Counted from the stretch's first letter, positions 7,607 through 16,615 are shown. The stretch: DNA of 64,000 nt from Luteimonas aquatica (GCF_022662575.1 NZ_JALBFU010000001.1:754381-818380), one strand, 5' to 3'. Translations and numbers: made by a program. The notes: generated by a model not told the origin, from the letters alone.

Positions 7607-9907
7607 CTACACCAGTGTTTCGGCTGCGGCAACGATCTCTTCCTCCGAAGGGATCACCAGGAACGCCGCCCCGGCCAGCGGCGTGAACGTGTCGGCGCCG
7701 ACCACGCGCCGGAACGGCCGCGCGCCGAAACCTCCCTCGACCACGGCGGTGATGATGCCCTCGCCAACGCCGGCGCTGCGGCGGCCCTCGTCGACGATCA
7801 GGATGCGCTTGGCGCCGGCGGCCTGCTCGCGGATGAAGTCCTCGTTGAGCGGCACCAGCCAGCGCAGGTCGACCACGCGGGTCTTCCAGCCGTGCTTCTT
7901 CTCCAGCGTGCGCACCGCACGCAGGCTCATCGGCACGCCGTTGCCGAAGGTAAAGACCACCAGGTCGTCGCCTTCCCCGTACACGCGGCCCTCGCCGAGC
8001 GTCATCGCCTGCTCCGGCGACGGGTATTCGGTCATCCAGCCGCCGTCGCCGGCCTCGTACAGGTCCTTGGTCATGTACAGCGCGATCGGCTCCAGCAGCG
8101 CGCACACGCGGCCGTCCACCTTCGCCAGCGCCGCCAGCGTGCGCAGCATCGTCGCCGCGTCGTCGCCGCGGCTCGGGCAGCCGACCACCAGACCCGGGAT
8201 GTCGCGCAGCGCGGTGATCGAGTTGTCGTTGTGGAAGTGGCCGCCGAAGCCGCGCTGGTAGCCGAGCGAGGCGATGCGCATCACCATCGGATTGCGATAC
8301 TGGCCGTTGCTGAAGAACTGCAGGCTGGCCGCCTCGCCGCGGATCTGGTCGCAGGCGTTGTGGAAATAGGCCAGGTACTGGATTTCCGGCAGCGGCAGCA
8401 TGCCCATGTTGGCGTAGCCCTGCGCCAGGCCGAGGATCACGGTCTCGTCGAGCAGCGTGTTGAACACGCGCCGGTTGCCGAATGCCTTGTGCAGGCCCTT
8501 GGTCACGGTGTAGACGCCGCCCTTCTGCGCCACGTCCTCGCCGAACAGCAGCGCCTCGGGGTACTTGCAGAACAGGTCGTGCAGCGCGTTGTTGATCTGG
8601 ATGGCCAGGTGCCTGGGCGCCTGCTTCTCCGGCAGCCTGGCCTCGCCGCCGAACGCGGCCAGGCGGCGTTCGGCGAAATCGGAACGCTCGGCTTCGGCCT
8701 TGACCTTGGCCGGCGTGTACGGCGCGAGCGGCGCCATCACCTCCTGCAGGCTCGACAGGCGCGGACGCCGGTCGGCGTCCTCGGCCGCGGCGAAGCACTT
8801 CCTGCGCGTATCCTCGTACAGCGCCAGCACCTCGTCCTTCGACATCAGCCCGGACTCGAGCGCGATCGCCGCCGAGCGCAGCAGCGGATCGGTGGCCTCG
8901 ACCGCGACCAGTTCCTCGATGCTGCGCCACTCGATCTCGAAGTCGGTGCCCGCATGTCCCATGATGCGCGTGGTGCGCAGGTGCAGGAAGGTCGGCCGGC
9001 GCGTGCGCCGGCAATGCTCGACCGCCCGCTGCACGTCGCCGTAGCCGGCCGCCAGGTCGAGGCCGTCGGCGGCGAAATAGTCCAGGTCCGGGCGGTCGCG
9101 GAAGTTGCGCCCCACCCAGCCGTCGGGCGTCTTCACCGAGATGCCGATGCCGTTGTCCTCGCACACGAACAGCACCGGCGCCGGCAGCTTCTGGTAGGCG
9201 GTCCAGGCGGCGGCGTTGAACGCGGTCTGCGCGGTGGCGTGGTTGCTGGAGGCATCGCCGAAGGAACAGATGGCGATGCTGTCCTCGGGAATCGGCAGCG
9301 CGTGTCCGATGCGCCGCCCCTGCTCGATGGCGATCGCGGTACCGAAGGCCTTGGGCAGGTGCGAGGCGATGGTCGAGGTCTGCGGCAGCACCCACAACGG
9401 CTTGCTGCCCCAGACCTTGTGGCGTCCGCCGCTGGCCGGGTCGTCCTTGCTGGCGGCGAAGGACAGTGCCGAATCCATGATCGGATCGAGCTTCTTGCCG
9501 TCCGTGCCCGGCAGCTTGCGGAAGCGCTCGGCCATGAAGCCGCCGCTGCGGTAATGCAGGAACGCCGGATCGGTATGGCGCGTGAGCCGCGCCACCATCG
9601 CGTTGCCCTCGTGGCCGGAGCTGCCGATGGTGTAGAAGACCTTGTTCTGCACGCGCAGCACGCGTGCCATCAGGTCGAGATGGCGCGAGATCAGCTGGGA
9701 CTCGAACAGCTCGCGGAAGCCCCGGGCGTCGAGCGCGCTGCCGTCGAGGATCGCGTCATGCGAATCCCTCGCAAGCGCCCGCCCATCCCGGCGCGGGCTT
9801 TCCGAGCCGTTCCAGTCGCGCACGAACTCCTGGAAGTTGACGTCGCAGATCTCGGCGCGGTTGAGGCCTTTCATGCGGGCGGGAATCGGTGGCTTGGTGG
9901 CGTTCAT
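7607..9907 (-). CDS. 2-oxoacid dehydrogenase E1 component, alpha-beta fusion (TPP-dependent)
   Basis: A 766-aa protein that joins the two E1 subunits of a branched-chain-type 2-oxoacid dehydrogenase in one chain. Residues ~45-400 are the E1-alpha domain with the GSSGHEGNA region and the thiamine-diphosphate site ICSFGDASSNHATAQ...CEDNGIGIS. Residues ~430-766 are the E1-beta transketolase-like domain (ALLFGEDVAQKGGVYTVTKGL, then ERRSAGVGEG-like residues near the end). It would decarboxylate a 2-oxoacid such as 2-oxoisovalerate and pass the acyl group to a lipoyl E2. No E2 or E3 gene lies in the window, so partner and substrate are open. The separate subunits are common; the fusion is less so. 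Confidence 0.88.
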   Translation of the reverse strand: MNATKPPIPARMKGLNRAEICDVNFQEFVRDWNGSESPRRDGRALARDSHDAILDGSALDARGFRELFESQLISRHLDLMARVLRVQNKVFYTIGSSGHEGNAMVARLTRHTDPAFLHYRSGGFMAERFRKLPGTDGKKLDPIMDSALSFAASKDDPASGGRHKVWGSKPLWVLPQTSTIASHLPKAFGTAIAIEQGRRIGHALPIPEDSIAICSFGDASSNHATAQTAFNAAAWTAYQKLPAPVLFVCEDNGIGISVKTPDGWVGRNFRDRPDLDYFAADGLDLAAGYGDVQRAVEHCRRTRRPTFLHLRTTRIMGHAGTDFEIEWRSIEELVAVEATDPLLRSAAIALESGLMSKDEVLALYEDTRRKCFAAAEDADRRPRLSSLQEVMAPLAPYTPAKVKAEAERSDFAERRLAAFGGEARLPEKQAPRHLAIQINNALHDLFCKYPEALLFGEDVAQKGGVYTVTKGLHKAFGNRRVFNTLLDETVILGLAQGYANMGMLPLPEIQYLAYFHNACDQIRGEAASLQFFSNGQYRNPMVMRIASLGYQRGFGGHFHNDNSITALRDIPGLVVGCPSRGDDAATMLRTLAALAKVDGRVCALLEPIALYMTKDLYEAGDGGWMTEYPSPEQAMTLGEGRVYGEGDDLVVFTFGNGVPMSLRAVRTLEKKHGWKTRVVDLRWLVPLNEDFIREQAAGAKRILIVDEGRRSAGVGEGIITAVVEGGFGARPFRRVVGADTFTPLAGAAFLVIPSEEEIVAAAETLV

Positions 9908-9962
9908 GCGGATGCTCGGAATCGCCCGCGCCCAGGAGGCGAAGGCATGGGGGAAGAAAGCG

Positions 9963-10634
9963 TCAGGGAAGAACCGATGCCGCCAGCAAGGCGGCGTTGT
10001 CCGCGGCGGGTCCGGGCATGGCGACGAAGCCGGGCGTAGCGCGCACGCGCGCCAACCAGTCGCGCACGTTCGGATAGCGCGCCAGCTCGAAACCGCCGTG
10101 GTCGGCGACGTGGGTATAGGCGAACAAGGCGATGTCGGCGATGCCGTAGGCCGGGCCGGTGAACCAAGCCTGCCCGCGCAGGTGCCGTTCCATCACCGCC
10201 AGCGCCTGATGCCCGCGCTCCAGGCAACGCGGCAGCTCGGCGGCACGGCGGGGCGAATCCAGCGGCGTCCAGCCGCGGATGAAGCGCGCCACGGCGATGT
10301 AGGGCTCGTGGCTGTACTGTTCGAAGAACATCCAGCTCAGCGCCTGCGCGCGCTGCCAGGCGTCGACGGGCAGGAAGCCCGCAGCCGGATCGCCGTCGGC
10401 GAGCCAGCACAGGATCGCGTTCGATTCGGCGAGCACGCGGCCGTCGTCGAGCTCGACGATCGGCACGCGACCGTTGCCGTTCTTGTCCAGGAATTCCGGC
10501 GTGCGCGTCTCGCCCTTGCTGCTGTCGACCTCGATCCAGCGGTAGGCTCGGCCGAGCTGCTCCAGCAGCAATCGCACCTTGTGGCAGTTGCCCGAGGTCG
10601 AATAGCCGTAGACGGTGATGCCGGGCGTGCTCAT
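9963..10634 (-). CDS. Glutathione S-transferase family protein
   Basis: A 223-aa protein with an N-terminal thioredoxin-like domain (YGYSTSGNCHKVRLLLEQLG, then NGNGRVPIVELDDGRVLAESNAIL, whose V-P and E-S residues contact glutathione) and a C-terminal all-helical domain from about residue 90. Its ATG overlaps the stop of the upstream GNAT gene (ATGA on the minus strand), so the two are probably co-translated. The reading frame extends further upstream through the GNAT gene in another frame, but those residues are a shadow. Cytoplasmic; substrate unknown. Confidence 0.88.
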   Translation of the reverse strand: MSTPGITVYGYSTSGNCHKVRLLLEQLGRAYRWIEVDSSKGETRTPEFLDKNGNGRVPIVELDDGRVLAESNAILCWLADGDPAAGFLPVDAWQRAQALSWMFFEQYSHEPYIAVARFIRGWTPLDSPRRAAELPRCLERGHQALAVMERHLRGQAWFTGPAYGIADIALFAYTHVADHGGFELARYPNVRDWLARVRATPGFVAMPGPAADNAALLAASVLP

Positions 10635-11185
10635 CGGCCGCCTCGCGCGCGCGCCTGCCGCCACTGCTCGCGGCTCTGGCCCCAGACCTCGATATCGGCG
10701 TCGCCGAAACGCTCCGGCATCCGGTCGTGGCGCAGCAGGCGCGAATCCAGCCGCGCCGCGACCCGCTTCGAGGCGAGGTTGTCGGCGGTGATCGTGTGGA
10801 TGACCTCCTGCCAACCCAGCGCGTCGAACGCCCAGTCGATGGCCGCCGCCGCGCTCTCGGTCGCGTAGCCCTTGCCGCAGGCGTCCGCGGCGATGCCCCA
10901 GCCGATCTCGGGTCCCGGCCAGCCCTCGGGCCGCCACGGTCCGACACGGCCGATCCAGCGGCCGCTGTCCTTCTCGATCACCGAGAAGAAGGCGAAGCCG
11001 CAGGCGGTCCAGCTGCCGATGACCGCCATCATCCCGAGCCAGGCGACCGGTCGCGGCTGGCCGCCGCCGAGGTGGCGGACATGTGCGTCGTCGCCCATGA
11101 ATGCCGCCCAGGCATCGAAATCCTGCAATTGCGGCGGCCGCAGCAGCAGGCGTTCGGTTTCCAGGATCGGGCCGGAGGCGGTCAT
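10631..11185 (-). CDS. GNAT family N-acetyltransferase (first of a tandem pair)
   Basis: A 184-aa RimJ/RimL-type acetyltransferase. It opens with ETERLLLRPPQLQDF, contains the acetyl-CoA pyrophosphate loop in ACGKGYATES (Q/R-x-x-G-x-G/A type), and ends with the conserved N-x-A-S-x-R/K-V-A helix. It is clearly a paralogue of the next gene: both share PEGWPGxE(I/V)GW, GKGYATE(S/A)A and EVIH(T/S)I. Substrates of such proteins range from ribosomal N-termini to small amines, and none can be assigned here. It sits between its paralogue and the GST gene, overlapping the latter by 4 bp. Confidence 0.88.
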   Translation of the reverse strand: MTASGPILETERLLLRPPQLQDFDAWAAFMGDDAHVRHLGGGQPRPVAWLGMMAVIGSWTACGFAFFSVIEKDSGRWIGRVGPWRPEGWPGPEIGWGIAADACGKGYATESAAAAIDWAFDALGWQEVIHTITADNLASKRVAARLDSRLLRHDRMPERFGDADIEVWGQSREQWRQARARGGR

Positions 11186-11220
11186 GGCGGAATCAGACGT
11201 GGTTCGATCAGATGGCGCGA

Positions 11221-11775
11221 TCAGGACGAACGCGCCGCATCGCGCGCGCGCCACTCGTCGCGCGTCTGGCCCCAGATCTCGACCGGATGGTCCTCGAACG
11301 GCGCCGGCAGCCGGCCGGGGCCGCGATTGCGCGATCCCAGCCGCTCGGCCAGCTTCTGCGAGGCGACGTTGTCCGGATCGATGGAATGGATGACCTCCTT
11401 CCAGCGCAGATGCTCGAAGGCGAAGCCCATCGCCGCGCGCGCCGCCTCGGTGGCATAGCCCTTGCCCCAGGCCGCGCGGCGGAACGACCAGCCCACCTCC
11501 GTGCCCGGCCAGCCTTCCGGCTGCCACGGGCCGGCCTGCCCCAGCCACTCCCCGCTCCTGCGGTCGATCACCGAGAACATGCCGAAGCCCTGCAGCAGCC
11601 AGGCGCCCGGCATCTGCAGGAACTTGCGCCAGGCCGCGGCGCGCTCGAGCGCCCCGCCGACGTAGCGCGCGGCCTCCTCGTCGCCGAACAGCTCGGCGAA
11701 GCCGTCGAAGTCCTGCTGCTGCGGCACGCGCAGGATCAGGCGCTCCGTCTTCAATTGCAGATGCATGATGTCCAT
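11221..11775 (-). CDS. GNAT family N-acetyltransferase (second of a tandem pair)
   Basis: A 184-aa protein, the same length as its downstream neighbour and similar to it from end to end, so the pair arose by tandem duplication. The acetyl-CoA binding loop is WGKGYATEAARAAMGFAF, and the N-terminal ETERLILRV motif is replaced here by KTERLILRV. It lies 36 bp after glutaryl-CoA dehydrogenase on the same strand and probably belongs to the same transcript. The function is unknown beyond acyl transfer. Confidence 0.88.
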   Translation of the reverse strand: MDIMHLQLKTERLILRVPQQQDFDGFAELFGDEEAARYVGGALERAAAWRKFLQMPGAWLLQGFGMFSVIDRRSGEWLGQAGPWQPEGWPGTEVGWSFRRAAWGKGYATEAARAAMGFAFEHLRWKEVIHSIDPDNVASQKLAERLGSRNRGPGRLPAPFEDHPVEIWGQTRDEWRARDAARSS

Positions 11776-11811
11776 GCTCGACCGTCCCTCGCCTGCGGAA
11801 GTGCGCGAACC

Positions 11812-12975
11812 TCAGAACGCGTTGATGCCCGTCAGCTCGCGCCCCACCACCAGCTGATGCACGGTCTCGGTGCCCTCGTAGGTGATCACCGACTCCAGGT
11901 TCAGGCCGTGGCGGATCGGGCAATGCTCGGTGGTGATGCCGGCGCCGCCGAGCAGGTCGCGCGCCTCGCGGGCGATGTCGATGGCCATGCGGCAGTTGTT
12001 CCACTTCGCCAGCGACACCTGGGTGGGCTGCATGTTGCCGGCGTCCTTCAGGCGGCCGAGCTGCAGCGACAGCAGCTGCGCGGCGGTGATGCGGCGCGCC
12101 CAGTCGGCCATCTTGAGCTGCGCGCTCTGCGTGGCCGCCACCGGGCGGTTGAACAGGATGCGTTCCTTGGAATAGTTCAGCGCCTCGTCCAGGCAGGCGA
12201 TGGCCGCGCCGATCGGGCCCCAGGTGATGCCGTAGCGCGCCTGGGTCAGGCAGCCGAGCGGGCCCTTCAGTCCCTTGACGTTGGGCAGGCGGTTGGCGTC
12301 GGGAACGCGCACGTTGTCGAAGTACAGCGCGCTGGTCACCGAGGCGCGCAGGCTCATCTTGTGCTTGATCTCCTGCGCGGCGAAGCCGGCGAAGCCCTTC
12401 TCGACGATGAAGCCCTGGATGCCCTCGTCGGTCTGCGCCCAGACGATGGCGATGTCGGCCAGGTTGCCGTTGGTGATCCACATCTTGGAGCCGTTGAGCA
12501 CCCAGTCGCCGCCGTCCCTGCGGGCATTGGTCTTCATGTTGGCCGGGTCGGAGCCGCCGTGCGGCTCGGTCAGGCCGAAGCAGCCGATCACCTTGCCGGC
12601 GGCCATGTCCGGCAGCCAGCGGCGGCGCTGCTCCTCGCTGCCATAGGCGTAGATCGGGTACATGCACAGCGAGGACTGCACGCTGGCGAAGCTGCGGATG
12701 CCCGAGTCGCCGCGCTCCAGCTCCTGGCAGATCAGGCCGTAGCTGACGGCGTTCAGGCCGGCGCAGCCGTATTCCTCGGGCAGCGAGGAGCCGAGCAGGC
12801 CGAGTTCGGCCATCTCCGGGATCAGTTCCTTGGGGAAACGCCCCTGGTCGAAGCATTCGCCGATGATCGGCAGCACCCGTTCGTCGGTGAACCGGGCCAC
12901 GGTGTCCTGCACGGCGCGCTCCTCCTCGCTGAGCAGGGAGCGGACGTCGTAGAGGTCGTAGGGATGCAGGGCCAT
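11812..12975 (-). CDS. gcdH: Glutaryl-CoA dehydrogenase
   Basis: A 387-aa acyl-CoA dehydrogenase that uses FAD. It shows the FAD/substrate motif CFGLTEPHGGSDPANM and, near the C-terminus, the GGAGITTEHCPIRHGLNLESV and YEGTETVHQLVVGRELTGI blocks. The Glu in YEGTE is the catalytic base in the glutaryl-CoA branch, which oxidises and decarboxylates glutaryl-CoA to crotonyl-CoA in lysine and tryptophan breakdown. The isovaleryl- or butyryl-type proteins differ in this region. The start ATG is preceded by a modest ribosome site. No other glutarate-pathway gene is nearby. Confidence 0.88.
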   Translation of the reverse strand: MALHPYDLYDVRSLLSEEERAVQDTVARFTDERVLPIIGECFDQGRFPKELIPEMAELGLLGSSLPEEYGCAGLNAVSYGLICQELERGDSGIRSFASVQSSLCMYPIYAYGSEEQRRRWLPDMAAGKVIGCFGLTEPHGGSDPANMKTNARRDGGDWVLNGSKMWITNGNLADIAIVWAQTDEGIQGFIVEKGFAGFAAQEIKHKMSLRASVTSALYFDNVRVPDANRLPNVKGLKGPLGCLTQARYGITWGPIGAAIACLDEALNYSKERILFNRPVAATQSAQLKMADWARRITAAQLLSLQLGRLKDAGNMQPTQVSLAKWNNCRMAIDIAREARDLLGGAGITTEHCPIRHGLNLESVITYEGTETVHQLVVGRELTGINAF

Positions 12976-13071
12976 GGCGGGGAACGGTCTCGGGAAGGGG
13001 AATCGGGCATTTTAACCGTCCCCGCGCGCGCCATCGCGTCCGCAGGCGCAAAAAATCCGCGCAAAACAGAC

Positions 13072-13112
13072 GAATTCCGAAAAAACGAACGGGGCCGGAT
13101 CGCTCCGGCCCC
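13072..13112 (-). terminator. Rho-independent terminator of the glycine-zipper gene
   Basis: Perfect 9-bp stem GGGGCCGGA / TCCGGCCCC (13091-13112) with loop TCGC. Reading the minus strand, the hairpin is followed by CGTTCGTTTTTTCGG, a good T-run. It ends transcription of the gene at 13143-13970. Confidence 0.85.
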
Positions 13113-13142
13113 GTATGGTGGACGCCCGCTGGTCGCGGCGGA

Positions 13143-13970
13143 TCAGTTGCGGCTGGCGCCGCCGTTGTCGACCGAGGCGGTCTGGGTGACGACCTGGCCG
13201 TCGATCACCGGCAGGCGCTGGCCGGGCTCGCTGTCCATGCGCACGGTGCGCTCCTGGCCGTCGTAGCGGTAGGTGACGTCGTAGCCGACGGTGCGCTTCT
13301 CGTCGCCCAGGGCGATGCGGCTGCCCGGCTTGCTGCCGGTGCGCATGGTGCCGGTGGTGCCGTCCGGGTTGCGGTAGGTCACGTTGTAGGCCACCACGCG
13401 CGAGGACTGCGAGGTGTCGGAGACGGTGTGGCACTGGCGCTCGGTGCGGTCCACGACCTTGCCGCCGACGTGGCGACGGTCGATCTCGCGGCCGGCGAAG
13501 CCGCCGCCCACCGCGCCGGCGACGGTCGCCAGCTTGCGGCCGTTGCCCTTGCCCACCTGGTTGCCGATCAGGCCGCCGATGACGGCGCCGGCCACGGTGC
13601 CGCCGACGTTGCCGTCGCGCTCGGGCAGGCGCTCCTGGACCACGACGTCGTTGCAGACCTCGCGCGGGGTCGACTGGGTGGTGGTCTCGCGCACCGGCTC
13701 GGTGCCGATCACGGTGGCGTAGAGCTTCTCGGTGTTGGTGATCGGCTTGACATTGGTCACGTCCGCATACTCGACGCCACCGCCGGCCGGGATGCCGTTG
13801 CCCTGGGCGGCGTCGCCCTGCAGGGCCGGATCCTGGGCCAGGGCGGGATCGCCGGCCAGCTGCGCGGCGGTCGCCGGGGCATCGGGCTTGCGAGCGCTCT
13901 GGAAGGCGGCGACGGACACGCCACCGACGAGCAGTGCGGCAATGGCGATGGCGATCGTGTTCTTGTTCAT
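13143..13970 (-). CDS. Glycine-zipper 2TM envelope protein
   Basis: A 275-aa exported protein. The first ~25 residues (MNKNTIAIAIAALLVGGVSV) form a signal or anchor. A glycine-zipper segment, GGTVAGAVIGGLIGNQVGKG then AGAVGGGFAGREI, lies near residues 145-180, as in the SlyB/Rcp-like 2TM domain, and would insert as a tight helical hairpin in a membrane. The C-terminal part repeats YDVTYRY-like strands (VAYNVTYRN, VGYDVTYRY). The ATG has a GAGAGG ribosome site. A shorter lipoprotein with the same zipper is encoded at 17.25 kb. Likely an envelope-integrity protein; the exact role is unknown. Confidence 0.75.
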   Translation of the reverse strand: MNKNTIAIAIAALLVGGVSVAAFQSARKPDAPATAAQLAGDPALAQDPALQGDAAQGNGIPAGGGVEYADVTNVKPITNTEKLYATVIGTEPVRETTTQSTPREVCNDVVVQERLPERDGNVGGTVAGAVIGGLIGNQVGKGNGRKLATVAGAVGGGFAGREIDRRHVGGKVVDRTERQCHTVSDTSQSSRVVAYNVTYRNPDGTTGTMRTGSKPGSRIALGDEKRTVGYDVTYRYDGQERTVRMDSEPGQRLPVIDGQVVTQTASVDNGGASRN

Positions 13971-14167
13971 GGTGGCCTCTCGGTTGGGGTGGCGGATGAC
14001 CCGCTCTACTGTCGGGAGGAATTGCAGCATTCGCCAGCTGAACGGCGCCCCGGCTGACGGCGCGCGAAGCTGACGGCGGGCTAAACTCGATGGTAGGGCA
14101 CACCGCGTTTCGCGCCCGTCAAAGCCCCATCTTTGCCGCATCCGTTCCGTCCGCCCGAGGCCCTTCC

Positions 14168-14398
14168 ATGCCCAACCCCCTGCTCGCTCCCGTGCTGCGC
14201 TGGTTCGGCCGCCTGAGCTATCCCAAGCTGCTGGTGTTCACGGCCGCCCTGTTCGTCCTCGACACCCTGGTGCTGGACCCGATCCCGTTCGTCGACGAGC
14301 TGCTGCTCGGCCTCGGTACCCTGCTGCTGGCGAACTGGAAGCGGGACAAGAAGCCCGCGCCGGGCGGAGCCATCGACGGCGAAGCCACGCGCCGCTGA
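14168..14398 (+). CDS. Small membrane protein (DUF6116-like)
   Basis: A 76-aa protein with one or two hydrophobic stretches (LLVFTAALFVLDTLVL and DELLLGLGTLLLANW) and a basic tail WKRDKK. I recognise the arrangement from small, uncharacterised proteins of Xanthomonadaceae. It is followed after 13 bp by tatD on the same strand, so it may share its transcript. No enzymatic motif is visible. The divergent gap on its left (13971-14167) must hold its promoter, but I see no clear -35/-10 pair. Confidence 0.65.
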   Translation: MPNPLLAPVLRWFGRLSYPKLLVFTAALFVLDTLVLDPIPFVDELLLGLGTLLLANWKRDKKPAPGGAIDGEATRR

Positions 14399-14411
14399 GC
14401 GGTCGATCGCG

Positions 14412-15188
14412 ATGCTGGTCGACAGCCACGTCCACCTGGACGCCCCGGAGTTCGACGCCGACCGCGACGCGGTGCTGCGGCGCGCGCGCGAGGCGGGCGT
14501 GACGCGGCAGATCGTGCCGGCCATCCATGCCGCCGGCTGGCCGGCGCTGCGCGAGATCTGCGCCTCCGGCGACGGCCTCCATCCCGCCTACGGCCTGCAC
14601 CCGATGTATCTGTCCGAGCATCGCGAAGCGGACCTGGCGGCGCTGCGCGACTGGGTCGAGCGCGAGCGCCCGGTCGCCGTCGGCGAGTGCGGGCTGGACT
14701 ATTTCGTCGAGGGCCTCGATCACGCCGCCCAGCAGCGTTATTTCGACGGGCAGCTGCGCCTGGCGCGCGAATTCGACCTGCCGGTGATCGTGCACGCGCG
14801 CCGCGCCGTCGATGCGGTGATCGCCTCGATCCGCCGCGTCGGCGGATTGCGCGGCGTGGTGCACAGCTTTTCCGGCAGTCCGGAGCAGGCGCGGCAACTG
14901 TGGGACCTCAGCTTCCTGCTCGGCCTGGGCGGACCGGTCACCTACGAACGCGCCCGCCGCCTGCGCAAGCTGGCCGCGAGCATGCCGTTGGAGTTTCTGC
15001 TGCTGGAAACCGATGCGCCGGACCAGCCGGATGCGAACATCCGCGGCCAGCGTAATGAGCCGGCGCGGCTGGCCGCCGTTTGCGAAGCCATCGCCGCCCT
15101 GCGTGAGGCGCCTGTGGACGAGATCGCGCGGATCACCGGGGCGAACGCGCACCGGCTGTTCCGGCTGGACGCCCGCGCCGCGGCGTGA
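14412..15188 (+). CDS. TatD family metal-dependent hydrolase
   Basis: A 258-aa TIM-barrel hydrolase. The first metal ligands are in DSHVHLD at the start, followed by PAYGLHPMY, GECGLDYF, the PVIVHAR motif and GVVHSFSGS, and finally LETDAPD with the last metal ligand. TatD proteins are 3'-5' exonucleases or deoxyribonucleases that act on damaged DNA and during DNA turnover. Length and motif order are normal. The C-terminus is a typical LFRLD end. It follows the small membrane protein gene closely. Confidence 0.92.
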   Translation: MLVDSHVHLDAPEFDADRDAVLRRAREAGVTRQIVPAIHAAGWPALREICASGDGLHPAYGLHPMYLSEHREADLAALRDWVERERPVAVGECGLDYFVEGLDHAAQQRYFDGQLRLAREFDLPVIVHARRAVDAVIASIRRVGGLRGVVHSFSGSPEQARQLWDLSFLLGLGGPVTYERARRLRKLAASMPLEFLLLETDAPDQPDANIRGQRNEPARLAAVCEAIAALREAPVDEIARITGANAHRLFRLDARAAA

Positions 15189-15212
15189 GCGCGCCGTACG
15201 AGCAGATGGCGA

Positions 15213-15647
15213 TCACTCGTCGCTGGCCACGAAGCTCAGCAGCAACTGCTCAGTGAAAACCTGTTCGAACCCGCGGTACGGAAGCGGCTGCGCCTTCAGG
15301 ACGGCCGCCTCGACCGATCTTTTCGCCGCATCGTCATACGGGCAACTCGGATCGACTCCAACCGTCACGACCTCGCCCCCCGGCAATTGACGGATCCGGA
15401 CCAGACAGCGCACCCCGCTCGGGACCGAAGCAGGGCGTGTCCAGCTGGACAGAATCCGCGTCCGCAGGGCAGTCGCGTAAGCAGCCACAAGCTGCGCCGA
15501 CGGTTTCGCACCCTTGTCTCCATGCGCGATCGCAGATCTTGGCGCCACATCCGCCGCGACCGCCTGCCCGCCGTCCCGCGCTTGCGCGCCGACCGTCATT
15601 GGCCATGACAACAACGCCGCCAACAGCGCGGACGAGGGAATTTTCAC
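15213..15647 (-). CDS. Exported TolA/TonB C-terminal-like protein
   Basis: A 144-aa protein with a signal peptide (SSALLAALLSWPMTVGAQA) and a single C-terminal domain that resembles the TolA C-terminus: YATALRTRILSSWTRP, then CLVRIRQLPGGEVVTVGV and RSVEAAVLKAQPLP. Two cysteines (in VRCLV and PSCPY) could form a disulfide. I chose the GTG at 15647, because GGAGAG lies 6 nt upstream; an in-frame ATG at 15680 would place charged residues before the signal. It lacks the long helical TolA linker and membrane anchor, so it may act on its own in the periplasm. Confidence 0.7.
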   Translation of the reverse strand: MKIPSSALLAALLSWPMTVGAQARDGGQAVAADVAPRSAIAHGDKGAKPSAQLVAAYATALRTRILSSWTRPASVPSGVRCLVRIRQLPGGEVVTVGVDPSCPYDDAAKRSVEAAVLKAQPLPYRGFEQVFTEQLLLSFVASDE

Positions 15648-15703
15648 GTTTTCTCTCCGTTTCCCCGGATTTTTCCGCAAGTATCTTCCACCGTGAAAGC
15701 CGC

Positions 15704-16615
15704 TCAGGAGGCTTTCGTCTTCAACAGCATCTCCAATGCCTTACCGGCCGCCGCGAACGCGAACGCGCCGGTGATGTGGGTGGCGGCGCCGAGCCCGGCC
15801 CCGCAGTCGAGCTTGAGCGCGGCGTCCGCGCCCAGTTGCGGACGCAGGCCGCAGACGCTGCCGTCGGCCTGGGGATAGCGCACGTTCTCCAGCGAGTACA
15901 CGGCCGGCACGCCGAAATAGCGCTTGGCGCCCTTCGGGAAGTTGAACTCGCCGCGCAGCTTCTTGCGCACCAGCGCCAGCATCGCATCGTGCTCGGTGCG
16001 CGAGAGATCGCGCACCCGCACCAGGGTCGGATCGACCCGGCCGCCGGCGGAGCCGACGGTCACGATCGGCTGCTTGCGGCGCCGGCACCAGGCGATCATC
16101 TCGACCTTGCTGCGGAAACTGTCGCAGGCGTCCACGACCAGGTCGAAGCCCGGGCCGAGCAGCGTCTCCATGTTCGAGGGCGTGAGGAAGCTCGCCAGCG
16201 GGCGCGCCTCGATGCCGGGATTGACGGCGCGGCAGCGCTCGGCCATGGCCTCGGCCTTGCCGCGTCCGTACTGTCCTTCCAGCGCCGGCAACTGGCGGTT
16301 GGTGTTGGACACGCACAGATCGTCGGCGTCGATCAGCGTCATCGCGCCGACGCCGCTGCGCGCCAGCGCCTCGACCAGCCAGGAACCGACGCCGCCCAGT
16401 CCCACCACCGCGACGTGGCAGGCCGCGAAGCGCGCCAGGGCGCCGCGCCCGTACAGGCGGTCGATGCCGGCGAAGCGCTCTCGCCAGGGTGCCTCGTCGC
16501 GCGCGAAAGCCGAGGCCGCTGCGGCCTGGGCAGGGATCGCCGTTGCGGCGGTCACGTCGATGGGGGTGGCGGCCGCCTCGGCGACGGCCCGGTGACGGGA
16601 AGCGTGCATGCGCAT
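15704..16615 (-). CDS. tcdA: tRNA threonylcarbamoyladenosine dehydratase
   Basis: A ThiF/MoeB/UBA-type ATP-dependent enzyme of up to 303 aa. The nucleotide-binding loop VVGLGGVGSWLVEALARSG is at about residues 69-87, followed by IDADDLCVSNTNRQ and the adenylation-site region VVDACDSFRSK. TcdA (CsdL) cyclises t6A at position 37 of ANN-decoding tRNAs to ct6A. The first ~40 residues are Ala-rich and poorly conserved; an internal start is possible, but I see none better. A C-terminal hydrophobic segment matches the membrane-associating end of the E. coli protein. Confidence 0.9.
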   Translation of the reverse strand: MRMHASRHRAVAEAAATPIDVTAATAIPAQAAAASAFARDEAPWRERFAGIDRLYGRGALARFAACHVAVVGLGGVGSWLVEALARSGVGAMTLIDADDLCVSNTNRQLPALEGQYGRGKAEAMAERCRAVNPGIEARPLASFLTPSNMETLLGPGFDLVVDACDSFRSKVEMIAWCRRRKQPIVTVGSAGGRVDPTLVRVRDLSRTEHDAMLALVRKKLRGEFNFPKGAKRYFGVPAVYSLENVRYPQADGSVCGLRPQLGADAALKLDCGAGLGAATHITGAFAFAAAGKALEMLLKTKAS

